Positions 8,006 through 18,070 of a DNA stretch of 64,000 nucleotides are shown piece after piece; within the stretch, counting starts at the first letter, position 1, and each line of letters starts with the position of its first letter. A program made the position numbers and the translations under genes. This DNA comes from Zymomonas mobilis (GTDB lineage: Bacteria > Pseudomonadota > Alphaproteobacteria > Sphingomonadales > Sphingomonadaceae): the NCBI RefSeq assembly GCF_006715975.1, contig NZ_VFOF01000001.1, positions 1,002,001 to 1,066,000 on the forward strand, read 5' to 3'. Under the pieces are notes generated by a model, which saw only the letters and a list, made by a program, of their open reading frames with translations, was not told the origin of the DNA and did no database searches.

Positions 8006-11000
8006 TTACTGATCTTTCGCTTCTTTGATATCCTTCCAATTGGCGGCATCTATCTTTTCTACCGGCACGCCTCCACGGACATTATGCAGCACGGTAAGGT
8101 GTATAGGTTCTATCTGGGTATTGTCTTTATCAAAAGCGGTGCCATCCGATGTAACCGCCAAAGCTAGAATATTATCGCCATTATGATCGATAATACCAGG
8201 TGGGATCGAAAAGACATTTTGAGGTCCGATATGCGATATATATTGGCCGATATTCCATCCGTTTACGAAAATGAGCATCCGGTAATGGCTTTTTGAGCGG
8301 ATTTTATCAGCTTCGCCAATAGCGAGACCCAAGGTGATATCATTTTGTTTCGGAAGGCTCAGTTTTATATGGGTTCGGTACCATGTTGTTCCAGGCGTTG
8401 ATGATAGATGCGTTATATCCGAGGATGTCCAATTATCGTCCGAATATCCCGGTAAATGCCAACCGGAACGTTCCCCGAACTGGCCGCCGTTATTAAGCGC
8501 ACCACGATCGGTATCTATCAGATTTTCGCCACCGTCATTGCCTTGGATACGCCAGCTGATCGGTACCGCATAGGCCGCACTGGAGGGTTCAGCTAAAGAG
8601 GCCGCGATCAAGCCCGATGGTGCCCGTTGCATATTATTATCGGCATTGTCTTCACGATGACCATTCAGGCGGATCATCACGGAGAAAACGTGATCGCCTG
8701 CTTTTTGAGCGGAATCAGGCAGTTTAAAACGAACCGTGTTTCTGGTTGAGGGCTGGGATAGACCGCTTTCGATTTCGTTTTCACCTAAAAACTGGCCGTC
8801 CATCCATAATTGCAAAAATCCGCTGCCCCCCGCGCCATAATGGAGAGTCAGGGTCTTGGCTTGAGGGTCGCCAACAAAATGTCCCCGATACCAGATATCG
8901 CCGTCATGGAATCCATAAGAATCTGCATTTAGGTTCGGCTGCCCTTCCGGCGGCGGAATAATCGCATTATCGCTGATATCTTCAGCTTTTTGCCAATGGC
9001 TGTCATCAAAATTTGGGCGCGCTTCGGGGGTACCTTCGGCCGCTTGCCAGTTCAGATTCATGAGGTTAGGCAAATTGAAGGTTTCAGGTTCTGGTAAAAA
9101 ATCCTTGGCGATGAAATTTCCATTCAGGAAATTCCGGCTAAAATTCACACGATGATCATTCCATTCGACATTGGTAATCGTTGGCGGTGCCCAGATTTCC
9201 AGAAATTCCTGACTGGCAGTATCCCCCCTTAACGATAAGGTAAGATCTGTTGATGAAGCTTGGCGGATCAGGCTGGGCCCCCGCACAAGGACGTCTCCTG
9301 CTTCTGTGGACAGGCGGGCGAAGCGAGCAGATTCTTTCTCGTCACCAATGAGAAGGATGAGAGGAACAGGCCCGCCATTTTCGATTTTAATGCGGATAAG
9401 CCCTGAATGAATATAATTCAGCCGCAAATCATGGCGATCTGGATCATAGAAATATTGCGCATTGCCTTCGATAACCGTTACGCGGGGTTTGGTTTCATAT
9501 CGTAAAATGGTTTCACCGGCTTCCCCTTGGCGACCATTGAAAAGTGCAACGTCATGTTCCCCTTGGACAATGGATGTCTGATATTGGGAAGTTGAATAGA
9601 CCAGACGATTCCGTCCCAAATTGAAGGCCGCAATCAGATATTTGCTGTCGTGGCCGTTTAATTCGAGATTACCTTCTTCTGGAATGCTGTAGGTGCCATC
9701 AGGTAAGGCAACCGAAAAGGTGAATTTACTGTCGTGAAGGCTATTCGCCGGTTTATGGGTTATGAAGAAAAGATGGGAAGACGTGTCTGGATTGACATTA
9801 TGCAAAACCCGAACATGACTGGATGTCGGGACAATGATGGCACCCGGTGCCATTTTAGTAATATCAGAGAACGCCGCGATAAACTGCCCCAAGCGTTTTA
9901 GACCATCGGCTTTCGGTCTAAGGTTACGCGCTTCATCAATCGGTGCACCGTAATCAAATGAGGTAATGCGCCCCGATTGTCCTAGCCAGCCCCAATTGAT
10001 ACCACCATAGACCATCCGAAGGGTTTGATTAGTCAAACCATTGATCAGGTTATTTCCTAATATCAAGGATTGGTGGCGTTCATCATTACTGTTTACCAGA
10101 CAGTTATATTGTCCATTGCTGCCCCAATAATCGGCATTGCCATCCTCTATTGTAATAAGGCTGGTCGCTGGACGTTTTAAGAAGTTGGCAGTGTTATCGA
10201 GATTGTAATATCCCAAATCCGGCGGCGAGGTTTCACGCAAAGCTTGGTTTTGAGTATCGCAAAATCGGGTTGTGTTGATCGAAAATCCGTGAAGATCAAT
10301 CAAGTTGGCCGAATCGTCCCCTGATCGGGCGACTGATAACCAGTCGCCAACAGGACCGCTTTCATTATGAAAAATCGGAAGCGTGATTCCATCATGCCGG
10401 GCTTTGGCATATAAATGCGCCATATAGCGTCGTTTGACAGGGCTGGGGTCCCCTAGGCGATCTTCCACCTGATACAAAATGACGTTGCCTTTATCCCCGT
10501 CATATTGGTGGCGACTGATAATCGCATTAATATGCGTCAGCCATTCATCCACGGCGGCCAAATAAACAGGGTCATCGCTTCGAGCATCGACTTTCTGGCG
10601 CGTTAACCAGCCGGGGAATCCGCCCCGCGACAAATCGGCATCCGCATAAGGGCCGATACGGACAACAACATATAATCCGGCGACTTTGGCCATGCTTAAT
10701 AGGCGGTCAATATCGCGGATTCCGTTAAAATCATAAACACCCGGGGCAGGGGAGTGATAAGCCCAGTCTAATTGAATCGTTACGGTATTAAATCCGATAG
10801 CTTTCATCTTTTCGAAGATATCTTGCCAAAGAGACGGGCTGGGCAGGCGAAAAGGGTCAAATTCCCCGCTCCAGATCAGAAATCTATGACTATCGATCAT
10901 CGCAGAATAGCGGTCAAAAGTTATTCTGACAGTCTTTTCAGCCGGTAAGCTGACGGTAATATCCCGCCCTTTTACGGGACGGGACAATATTTTATCCGAA

Positions 11001-11107
11001 TTATCGGCGGCAGCAAAAGCGGTTTGACTGAGAACAGGAGGTAACAACAAAGAGAGGATGCTGGCACCTAGCCGGAATTTCTTTGCTATTTTGTCCATCT
11101 TGTCCAT
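8006..11107 (-). CDS. Secreted GH35 beta-galactosidase-like protein, atypical active site
   Basis: 1033 aa with a signal peptide (cleavage near AFA-AAD) and a GH35 catalytic barrel resembling the long fungal LacA type: GEFDPFRLP, a GVYDF block, RIGPY, GGFPGWLTR, QVEDRLG (residues 213-219) and VYGGINWGWLG with TSFDYGAP. Jelly-roll modules fill the C-terminal half. The nucleophile region is recognisable as TIEDG. In GH35 the acid/base Glu sits in the QxENEY block; here the equivalent reads VEDRLG, with Arg217 in its place. The substrate-binding AE pair after GPY is AD, and HEP is HSP. The fold is clear, but hydrolytic activity on galactosides is doubtful. It is transcribed away from opgD, across a 293-nt AT-rich spacer. 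Confidence 0.8.
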   Translation of the reverse strand: MDKMDKIAKKFRLGASILSLLLPPVLSQTAFAAADNSDKILSRPVKGRDITVSLPAEKTVRITFDRYSAMIDSHRFLIWSGEFDPFRLPSPSLWQDIFEKMKAIGFNTVTIQLDWAYHSPAPGVYDFNGIRDIDRLLSMAKVAGLYVVVRIGPYADADLSRGGFPGWLTRQKVDARSDDPVYLAAVDEWLTHINAIISRHQYDGDKGNVILYQVEDRLGDPSPVKRRYMAHLYAKARHDGITLPIFHNESGPVGDWLSVARSGDDSANLIDLHGFSINTTRFCDTQNQALRETSPPDLGYYNLDNTANFLKRPATSLITIEDGNADYWGSNGQYNCLVNSNDERHQSLILGNNLINGLTNQTLRMVYGGINWGWLGQSGRITSFDYGAPIDEARNLRPKADGLKRLGQFIAAFSDITKMAPGAIIVPTSSHVRVLHNVNPDTSSHLFFITHKPANSLHDSKFTFSVALPDGTYSIPEEGNLELNGHDSKYLIAAFNLGRNRLVYSTSQYQTSIVQGEHDVALFNGRQGEAGETILRYETKPRVTVIEGNAQYFYDPDRHDLRLNYIHSGLIRIKIENGGPVPLILLIGDEKESARFARLSTEAGDVLVRGPSLIRQASSTDLTLSLRGDTASQEFLEIWAPPTITNVEWNDHRVNFSRNFLNGNFIAKDFLPEPETFNLPNLMNLNWQAAEGTPEARPNFDDSHWQKAEDISDNAIIPPPEGQPNLNADSYGFHDGDIWYRGHFVGDPQAKTLTLHYGAGGSGFLQLWMDGQFLGENEIESGLSQPSTRNTVRFKLPDSAQKAGDHVFSVMIRLNGHREDNADNNMQRAPSGLIAASLAEPSSAAYAVPISWRIQGNDGGENLIDTDRGALNNGGQFGERSGWHLPGYSDDNWTSSDITHLSSTPGTTWYRTHIKLSLPKQNDITLGLAIGEADKIRSKSHYRMLIFVNGWNIGQYISHIGPQNVFSIPPGIIDHNGDNILALAVTSDGTAFDKDNTQIEPIHLTVLHNVRGGVPVEKIDAANWKDIKEAKDQ

Positions 11108-11400
11108 TTTTGCTCTGCTACCCAGTTTTGTAAGTTTAATTTCATTAAACGAGTTTGTTTTTATAAAAAATATTAAAAATTTGTCATCAGTCGCTTTTAC
11201 AATGCCGATTATCTTATTTCGGATATCTTCCTCATGATTACAGCTCTATGGTGACCAGATAGAAAATTATAACCCTGACAAATCAAAGATACAGCCTGAT
11301 TTTTAGAAGATAACCGGAAAACAAAAATAGAATACCATATTCAAAATCTTTTTACCCTGCATTACAGCATAGAAACTGCTTAATTATTCGGAGAGAATGT

Positions 11401-12972
11401 ATGAATGCCTCTTGTAACCGTCGTCAGATGCTTTTTGCTTTGGGGGTCGCTACCGTTGTAGGTGCCGGTTTGAAGGGGAATTCTCTATTTGCGGCAGCCT
11501 CGCCTGATAGCAATCTTACCCTTGGAAAAGCGCAGAATTTTTCTTGGAAGGGATTACAGGCTTATGCTTTAGAGCTCTCGCGACAGCCTTATAGCCAGCC
11601 AAAGCCAGCAGCTGAAGTGATGGCGATTGACTATAATGCGATGGGTCAAATTAGCTGGCGTGATGATAAAACCTTGTGGGCGAATGATCCCGAGAGAGCG
11701 ACCCGCTTTTTCCCTGTTAATCGGGCGGCCCCTGTGCCTTTGAAAATTTATGTGGTTGAGAACGGTCAATCACGTGAAATGCTGTTTTCTGATGGTTTAT
11801 TTAATGCGCCGGCAGATAGCCCACTACATAAGCTAACCAAAGATCAGATGGGTTTTGGCGGATTCCGCTTCATGAATTCCGATAGGCTGCATGACTGGCT
11901 AGCCTTTATGGGTGCTTCCTACTTCAGGGCAGCCGGCGATCAGGATCAATATGGTTTATCCGCCCGTGGTTTAGCGATTGATACTGGCCTTTCCCATGCA
12001 GAGGAATTTCCTGTCTTTACTCGCTTCTGGCTCGAAAAGGCACCGAATAACGGCATAATTATTTATGCTTTGCTGGAAGGTCCTAGCGTCGCGGGTGTAT
12101 ATCGGATGAATACCTACCATAAAAATGGTCATGTGGTTCAGGATATCGATTGCACCGTTAAATTGCGTAAAAATGTAGAACGCCTTGGATTCGGCGTGAT
12201 GACCAGCATGTTCTGGTATGGCGAAAACAATCATCGCAGCGGTAAGGATTGGCGGCCAGAAGTCCACGATTCTGATGGATTGGCCTTGTGGACGGGTAAA
12301 GGTGAAAGATTATGGCGGCCATTAGAAAATCATGAGGTAACGCGGGTCAGCAGTTTTTCCGATGAAAACCCGAAAGGATGGGGCTTAATTCAGCGCGATC
12401 GTAAATTTGATCATTATCAGGATGATAATTTTTTCTACGAAAAACGCCCCAACTTATGGCTAGAAACGCGTAATAATTGGGGGGCAGGTGCTGTTAACCT
12501 CCTCGAAATGGCAACCAAAGGTGAAACCGACGATAATATCGGCGCTATGTGGGTACCGGCAGGCCCCGCGAAAGCTGGTAACCGTTATGACCTCTCTTAT
12601 CGTTTAACTTGGTTGAATAGCGAACCTTTGCCGAAACCGTCTTCTTATGTCATCGAAACACGGACAGGTATGGCTAGCGATGATCCAGTTGGTCAGGATG
12701 AGCGTTGGTCTAAACCAGGATTAGAGAAAATCGTCATTGATTTCGAAGGTTCGGCTTTAGAAAATCTGGCGCGTGAAGGTGTTGAATTTGCTGTCACCGC
12801 CAATCAGGGGCAGATTGTTTACAGCTCGGCGGCTCCGATTGCTGGATTCTCTAACCGTTGGAGAGCGACTGTCGAAGTGAAAGCTGTACCTAATCAGGTG
12901 ATGGAACTGCGCGGATACCTGAAAAAAGGCAATAACGCCATCAGTGAAACATGGCTTTATGCGATAGGCTAG
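11401..12972 (+). CDS. opgD: Periplasmic glucan biosynthesis protein (OpgD/MdoG family), Tat-exported
   Basis: 523 aa. The N-terminus NRRQMLFALGVATVVGAG is a twin-arginine signal with cleavage near LFAAAS, the feature that separates OpgD from Sec-exported OpgG. The mature part has the MdoG-family core: QISWRDDKTLW, YFRAAGDQDQYGLSARGLAIDT, GPSVAGVYR, TSMFWYGEN, RNNWGAGAVNL. The family acts in the periplasm on the glucan backbone made by OpgH, which follows 198 nt downstream. Osmoregulated glucans protect the envelope, relevant for an organism living in concentrated sugar. The ATG at 11401 comes after GGAGAG. OpgG cannot be fully excluded as the better name. Confidence 0.88.
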   Translation: MNASCNRRQMLFALGVATVVGAGLKGNSLFAAASPDSNLTLGKAQNFSWKGLQAYALELSRQPYSQPKPAAEVMAIDYNAMGQISWRDDKTLWANDPERATRFFPVNRAAPVPLKIYVVENGQSREMLFSDGLFNAPADSPLHKLTKDQMGFGGFRFMNSDRLHDWLAFMGASYFRAAGDQDQYGLSARGLAIDTGLSHAEEFPVFTRFWLEKAPNNGIIIYALLEGPSVAGVYRMNTYHKNGHVVQDIDCTVKLRKNVERLGFGVMTSMFWYGENNHRSGKDWRPEVHDSDGLALWTGKGERLWRPLENHEVTRVSSFSDENPKGWGLIQRDRKFDHYQDDNFFYEKRPNLWLETRNNWGAGAVNLLEMATKGETDDNIGAMWVPAGPAKAGNRYDLSYRLTWLNSEPLPKPSSYVIETRTGMASDDPVGQDERWSKPGLEKIVIDFEGSALENLAREGVEFAVTANQGQIVYSSAAPIAGFSNRWRATVEVKAVPNQVMELRGYLKKGNNAISETWLYAIG

Positions 12973-13170
12973 AAGGAAAATAGATCACATGATCGCCCTT
13001 TTCGCTATATTGTAATATTCTATTTATATAGAAGCACATCATTCGTTATTTTATCAGATTGTCCAGATAAGATTTAATCCCGTTTTTATACCGGAAAATG
13101 ATAATATTTCCTCTGCTCTTGATAGGGAGCAGGGGAAACTTATTCCGCGAGTTTCGGAAAAGGCGCAGAA

Positions 13171-15105
13171 ATGAAAAATCCTGAACAGGCGCAAGTAAAT
13201 AACACTTCTTATGAATCCGATCCGTTTGCCTGCTTACCGCCTTTGACGCCTATCGAAATGCCGATCCAGTCTTGGAGTAAAGTCGATAAGGTAAGCTCGA
13301 AAATACGAACATCGCCTTCGGGGATTGGTAATCGGCGCGGTCTGTTATTTGGGGCAACGCTAATCATATCGATTGCGGCGGCGGCCGATGTTCTAATCGC
13401 GGAATCCATACAGGGTATAAGTCTGAGCGAATTTTTGATCTTTATTCTGTTCACCCCGCTCTTTGCGTGGGTGCTTTTCGGTTTTCTGGGAGCACTGATT
13501 GGTTTTACGCAATTATTGTCAGGAAAAGCGTCTTCTGATTATCAGATGCCCCCAGCCTCCGTCGCTCCACGGGGTAAAACCGCGATATTGATGCCGATCT
13601 ATAATGAAGACGTCGATATGGTTTATCTTCGTTTGAAAGTGATGGCACAATCTCTTGTTGAAACGGGTTACGATCAAAATTTTGAATTCTTTATTTTAAG
13701 CGATTCAAAGCCAGACAATGGTCAGACTGAGTTTTTTGCCTATCAGAAGTTAAAAGAACAAATAAAAATTCCGGTATGGTATCGTCGCCGTGCAAAAAAC
13801 ATTGCCCGAAAACCAGGTAATATTGCGGATTGGATCCATAATTTCGGCAGTGGTTATGACTATATGCTGGTATTGGATGCCGATAGTCTGATGTCCGGCG
13901 AAACCATTGCTAGAATGGCGGCTAGTATGGATCGGGATAAGGGAGTTGCTCTCTTGCAGACCGTTCCTATGCCTGTGAACGGCCAGACATTTTTTGCTAG
14001 ATGGCAGCAATTTTCCGCTCGGTTATATGGCCCTCTCGCAAGTGCGGGCTTGGTTTGGTGGTCGGGTTCAGAATCAAGCTTTTGGGGGCATAACGCGATT
14101 ATCCGCGTGAAGGCTTTTGCAGAAAGCTGCGGCCTCCCTAAGCTTTCTGGTAAAGAGCCTTTCGGCGGCAATATTATGAGTCATGACGTATTGGAAGCCA
14201 CCCTGCTGCGGCGGAATGGATGGGCGGTTCATACAATTATGGCCGAAGGTAGCTATGAAGAATATCCGCCGACATTGGTGGATAGTGCCATAAGAGACCG
14301 GCGTTGGTGCCAAGGAAATTTACAGCATTTTCGCCTTTTGGACATCAAAGGATTGCATTGGATTAACCGTTTGCAATTATTGATTGGGATTACCTCTTAT
14401 ACGACGTCTACTTTGTGGCTGTTTTTGTTGTTAGCGACCCTGATGCATCATTTTGGCGGTATGGGTTCTAATTTGAGCCTACCTCCTTCTGCATGGCTTT
14501 TGGTTTTGACCATCATATGCCTGTTCGGTGCCAAAATTTTTGCTGTCATTTGGGCGCTAATGGATAAAAGACGTGCCAAGTCGCTAGGTGGGCTAAGCGG
14601 TATATTGGCCAGTGTTGTGATTGAAATTCCTTTATCGGCCTTTATCGCGCCTATCTTGATGGTAACCCAGACGCTCACCTTTATTGATATTTTACGTGGT
14701 CGGCCGAGTGGGTGGAATACTCAACGGCGGGATGTGGACGGCATTAGTTTTACAGAGGCCTTCCATTATTACCGCCCCCATATGATTGTCGGGCTTGTCT
14801 TTACCCTATTGGCTTTTGTTGGTGGGGGATCTCTGACATGGTTATTGATGGTTGCATTAGGCTTGGTCTTGGCACCTGTCACCGCTTATGCGACTTCTTA
14901 TTCTTCCATGGGAAAAGCATTGGCTTCAATCGGTATCTTTGTAACGCCTGAAGAACATCGGCAGGATGGAACGCTCGAATCTCGGAAAGAAAGCGGGATT
15001 GTGCATGCCGCCCAAAAAGCAGCTGCTAACATGCCGCCACAGGCTTATTCTGGTGCTGGAAAGAATAACAAAGCTGGCCATTTTGTTGCAGAAAATTTAG
15101 CGTAA
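13171..15105 (+). CDS. opgH: Glucans biosynthesis glucosyltransferase H
   Basis: 644-aa inner-membrane family 2 glycosyltransferase that polymerises glucose from UDP-glucose into the backbone of osmoregulated periplasmic glucans. Two N-terminal membrane segments (GLLFGATLIISIAAAADVLI and FLIFILFTPLFAWVLFGFLG) precede the cytoplasmic GT2 domain with ILMPIYNED, the metal-binding DADSLM, and the processive signature DRRWCQGNLQH. Further membrane helices follow. It is shorter than the roughly 850 aa E. coli enzyme, lacking much of the long N-terminal cytoplasmic region. It lies downstream of opgD, with a strong terminator after it, so opgD-opgH form the unit. Confidence 0.92.
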   Translation: MKNPEQAQVNNTSYESDPFACLPPLTPIEMPIQSWSKVDKVSSKIRTSPSGIGNRRGLLFGATLIISIAAAADVLIAESIQGISLSEFLIFILFTPLFAWVLFGFLGALIGFTQLLSGKASSDYQMPPASVAPRGKTAILMPIYNEDVDMVYLRLKVMAQSLVETGYDQNFEFFILSDSKPDNGQTEFFAYQKLKEQIKIPVWYRRRAKNIARKPGNIADWIHNFGSGYDYMLVLDADSLMSGETIARMAASMDRDKGVALLQTVPMPVNGQTFFARWQQFSARLYGPLASAGLVWWSGSESSFWGHNAIIRVKAFAESCGLPKLSGKEPFGGNIMSHDVLEATLLRRNGWAVHTIMAEGSYEEYPPTLVDSAIRDRRWCQGNLQHFRLLDIKGLHWINRLQLLIGITSYTTSTLWLFLLLATLMHHFGGMGSNLSLPPSAWLLVLTIICLFGAKIFAVIWALMDKRRAKSLGGLSGILASVVIEIPLSAFIAPILMVTQTLTFIDILRGRPSGWNTQRRDVDGISFTEAFHYYRPHMIVGLVFTLLAFVGGGSLTWLLMVALGLVLAPVTAYATSYSSMGKALASIGIFVTPEEHRQDGTLESRKESGIVHAAQKAAANMPPQAYSGAGKNNKAGHFVAENLA

Positions 15106-15161
15106 CAGCTAGTTTAGATTCCGATGTCATCGAATAGAATGGCTGTAAAAGAAGGATTGGC

Positions 15162-15195
15162 AAAGGGCAGGGCATTTACCTGCCCTTTGTTTTTT
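15162..15195 (+). terminator. opgDH intrinsic terminator
   Basis: AAAGGGCAGG (15162-15171) and CCTGCCCTTT (15179-15188) form a perfect 10-bp stem with a 7-nt loop, followed by GTTTTTT. It lies 57 nt after the opgH stop. Confidence 0.85.
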
Positions 15196-15292
15196 CAGTA
15201 TAAATTACGGTATAATCAAAAAAATATCACGAAAAAGACGATTGGGGCTAGTCGTCACAGGCTGGCTTTGCTAAAGGCTTCTTCGCTGCCTA

Positions 15293-15369
<77 letters not shown>

Positions 15370-15555
15370 ATCCTTTAATGCAGTATTTTCACAATAAAAT
15401 AAGTGTAGATCGCCTAGCTTCTTAGTTAAGAAGCGATAAGGCATGGGACATTTTTGCCCTGATTTATTTCCACAAGAAATTATTAACGCATTTGGAACCG
15501 CAATAATGTTTTTCAAGTCCGAGGTGTCTTTGTGGGCTATTTCTCAAGTTTTCGC

Positions 15556-15588
15556 TATCAGGCTGATTTGTGTAAAACCAGCCTGATA
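15556..15588 (-). terminator. Stem-loop after the kpsE-like gene
   Basis: TATCAGGCTG (15556-15565) and CAGCCTGATA (15579-15588) form a 10-bp stem 10 nt after the stop of the minus-strand export gene. There is no strong T run, so it is a terminator or a 3-prime-end protecting hairpin. The rest of 15370-15598 shows no gene. Confidence 0.5.
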
Positions 15589-15598
15589 AAATACGATA

Positions 15599-16777
15599 TT
15601 AAGCTGCATGTTCCCTGGTGCCAGCAATAATGAGCCAGCCAATAGCGTAGATCAGCATAAGTACTAATGCGGTTCCTGCAATCGTCACAATAGGTTTCGG
15701 ATAGGTCGATTTAACAGGCATATTAGGCTCAACAACACGAATGATGAATAATTTTTGTCGCATCGCCGTTTCACTAGCTTTGACCAGAGAGGCCGCGGCT
15801 GATTCATAGCGTTTTGCAGCAAACTCTTGTCTTATTCTTAATTCTTCATAAGAGCCAAGTCCTGTTACCATAGAGGCATGCCCCGAGGTCATCAAATTAC
15901 GCTGCTTATTAACAACGGCTTCTAAAGAGACAACCTGACGCTTTAAAGCAATATACTGAGGACTTTCGGGCGAGATAGTCTCTTTCATAGAATCAAATTG
16001 TGCCCGTGCCTGTTCTAACTGGGCCGTAAGCTGAGAAACCAGCTTGATCTGTGTTTCTCCTGTAATACGAGGATCTAAATCCTGATCACCTCGCCTAAAA
16101 TGTGTAATGGCTAGCTGAATCTCAGCTATTTTGTCTTCAGCTTGCTCTAATTGAGTTTTCGCTATCCCAACAGCACTATCATAACGACGCTTATTCATGT
16201 CATTAACACGTTTTTCACCTAGCTTTAGGAGCGTTTCTGCTAAAAGATACGCATCTTTAGGTCGGAAAGCTCTGACATTGATATTTGTAATACCAGTTTC
16301 GGTTTCATACTTTACCTTAACGTGCTTCAAATAGTATTTTAAAAGCATTTCTGGGGTTGGAGCAGGGAACCATAAACGGCTAAAAATATCAGCTTCAGGT
16401 CTTCTAAACATAGCGACTAAATTCAACTGTGATTGCAGTTTTGCAACCACATCATGTGACTGCAAATAATCGTTGACGCTTACGCCTTCTGTCTGGCTGC
16501 CTCCAGAACTCCCCAAAGCGCCCATCATTTGGGTAAGACCTGTTGCTGGCATTGCATTTTGTCCGTCAGAACGAACAACAAAATGCGCTTCGGATTCATA
16601 TTGGTCTGAAGCCATAAACGCAAAATAAAAAGAAAGAAACAAAAGAGGAAAAATAACAATTATTATAAAATTTCTACGTTTTTGCCATGATATTTTTAAA
16701 AATTCTATCAAAGCAGAATAGTGTTTTTCAAAATGGTTGTGAAATTCTTCGTCCGTCGTTTCCACATTTTTTTCCAA
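15599..16777 (-). CDS. Capsule polysaccharide export inner-membrane protein (KpsE/BexC/CtrB type)
   Basis: 392 aa. One membrane helix near the N-terminus (FIIIVIFPLLFLSFYFAFMAS, about residues 37-57) and one near the C-terminus (VTIAGTALVLMLIYAIGWLI) flank a large periplasmic part rich in coiled coil (QLEQAEDKIAEIQ, QLTAQLEQARAQF). This is the polysaccharide co-polymerase-3 layout that links an ABC exporter to its outer-membrane channel. The VRSDGQ and YLQSHDV region is typical of KpsE and CtrB. It is the last gene of a minus-strand group with a glycosyltransferase and a KpsT-like ATPase, with a Wza/KpsD-like gene divergent. Exact symbol withheld because the locus is incomplete. Confidence 0.85.
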   Translation of the reverse strand: MEKNVETTDEEFHNHFEKHYSALIEFLKISWQKRRNFIIIVIFPLLFLSFYFAFMASDQYESEAHFVVRSDGQNAMPATGLTQMMGALGSSGGSQTEGVSVNDYLQSHDVVAKLQSQLNLVAMFRRPEADIFSRLWFPAPTPEMLLKYYLKHVKVKYETETGITNINVRAFRPKDAYLLAETLLKLGEKRVNDMNKRRYDSAVGIAKTQLEQAEDKIAEIQLAITHFRRGDQDLDPRITGETQIKLVSQLTAQLEQARAQFDSMKETISPESPQYIALKRQVVSLEAVVNKQRNLMTSGHASMVTGLGSYEELRIRQEFAAKRYESAAASLVKASETAMRQKLFIIRVVEPNMPVKSTYPKPIVTIAGTALVLMLIYAIGWLIIAGTREHAA

Positions 16778-16815
16778 GTTTAGTTAAAGCCAAAGACACA
16801 ATGTTGATTTATCTA

Positions 16816-18052
16816 TTAAAGCATGTCTGCTAATTTGGTGACGGCTGTAATATGTGCTTTCCAAGTTGGCAACTGCCATTTCTCCATAGCTTTCTTTTGG
16901 GCTCTAATCCGTTCTGAATTTTCTTGACTATATTCGATAATTGCATTTTGCCAGCCTAATCCGTCAATTGGATCAATATATTGAGCTACTGCACCACCGA
17001 CTTCCCGATGTGCGGCTATGTCGCTACAAATAACAGGCACGCCTAAACTTATAGCCTCGGCAACTGGCAGGCCATATCCTTCTACAAAAGAGGGCATTAA
17101 TAACGCTCTAGCTTGCTTTAACCAAAGCTGCATTTGCGTATCACCAAGATCGCTAAATTCATAAACGCGCTTTTTAATAGCAGGACAGCGTTCAAGCATA
17201 TCCAAGATATTTTCGTTTTCCCATCCTCTGCGGCCAATTAAGACAAGATAGGGCGCGTCTTCTCCATAAAAATTAACCAGATTCCGCCATATATTTAAAA
17301 GCAGTAAATGATTTTTTCGTGGCTCTATGGTGCTTATATAAATAAAAACAGGCTTATTATCTTCTATGCCAAGAACATCAAACAAAGAAGGGATAGAATG
17401 ATGTGCTTTTTCAGATTTATGGTTAATATCTATGCCTAGATGAGCTGTAATTATAGGTGTTTTTCGACCCGATTTTTCTAAAAAAGATTGAAAACTTTTC
17501 TTCGTATCATGTGAGTTTGCAATGATTCCATCCGCAAGATCTGCCACAGTATTCATCCGATTTATATGCAAATTAGCACCGTTAGGGCGGGCATATTCAG
17601 GATAAGTAATCGGAATAAGATCATGTAAAAGACAAATAAATTTGGCATTTTCTTTTTTAGAATAGAAGCCATCAATTTTTTATTGGTTAGATGATGAGGT
17701 GATGACTGGAGGAAAATACGCAACGGAAAGTGAGATTTTGGGATCGCCTGTGGCCACATTTGGCGATAAATTTTACTGAGATACTGCCACTTTTTAATTT
17801 TTTCAGTCGGAATTAGAATTCGACTATTCCACAATTTTTCGACATGATCAAGAAATGTCAAAGCGCGATCAGTGGGAATACGCCCATATTGACCAAAATA
17901 TTGGTTGCTGCAAAAACAAGTTGCCCTGGAATCTGTCGTAGTAATTCGCGGGCATAAGCCATTTCAACCCGATCAACCCCTGTCGGTGTTGCGTGAAGTA
18001 TACGCGATAATAAACGGGACAGATCAAGGATGATCTCTCGATCTGGCAGCAT
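16816..18052 (-). pseudogene. GT4 glycosyltransferase, broken by two frameshifts
   Basis: Three consecutive frames make one family-4 glycosyltransferase of about 412 aa. The N-terminal piece (from 18052) has LDLSRLLSR and TPTGVDRVEMAYA. The middle frame continues with QYFGQYGRIPTDRAL. The C-terminal frame carries LLHDLIPITYPEY, ANSHDTKKSF and the catalytic SFVEGYGLPVAEAI with its E-x7-E pair. The first break is near 17901-17911. The second lies in a six-T run at 17676-17681 (A run on the coding strand), where one extra A restores NKKIDG. The gene sits between the kpsE and kpsT types and presumably adds a sugar to the exported polymer. If the indels are real the product is dead; sequencing error is the alternative. 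Confidence 0.8.
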
Positions 18053-18070
18053 AAAGTTATCCTTTAATAA

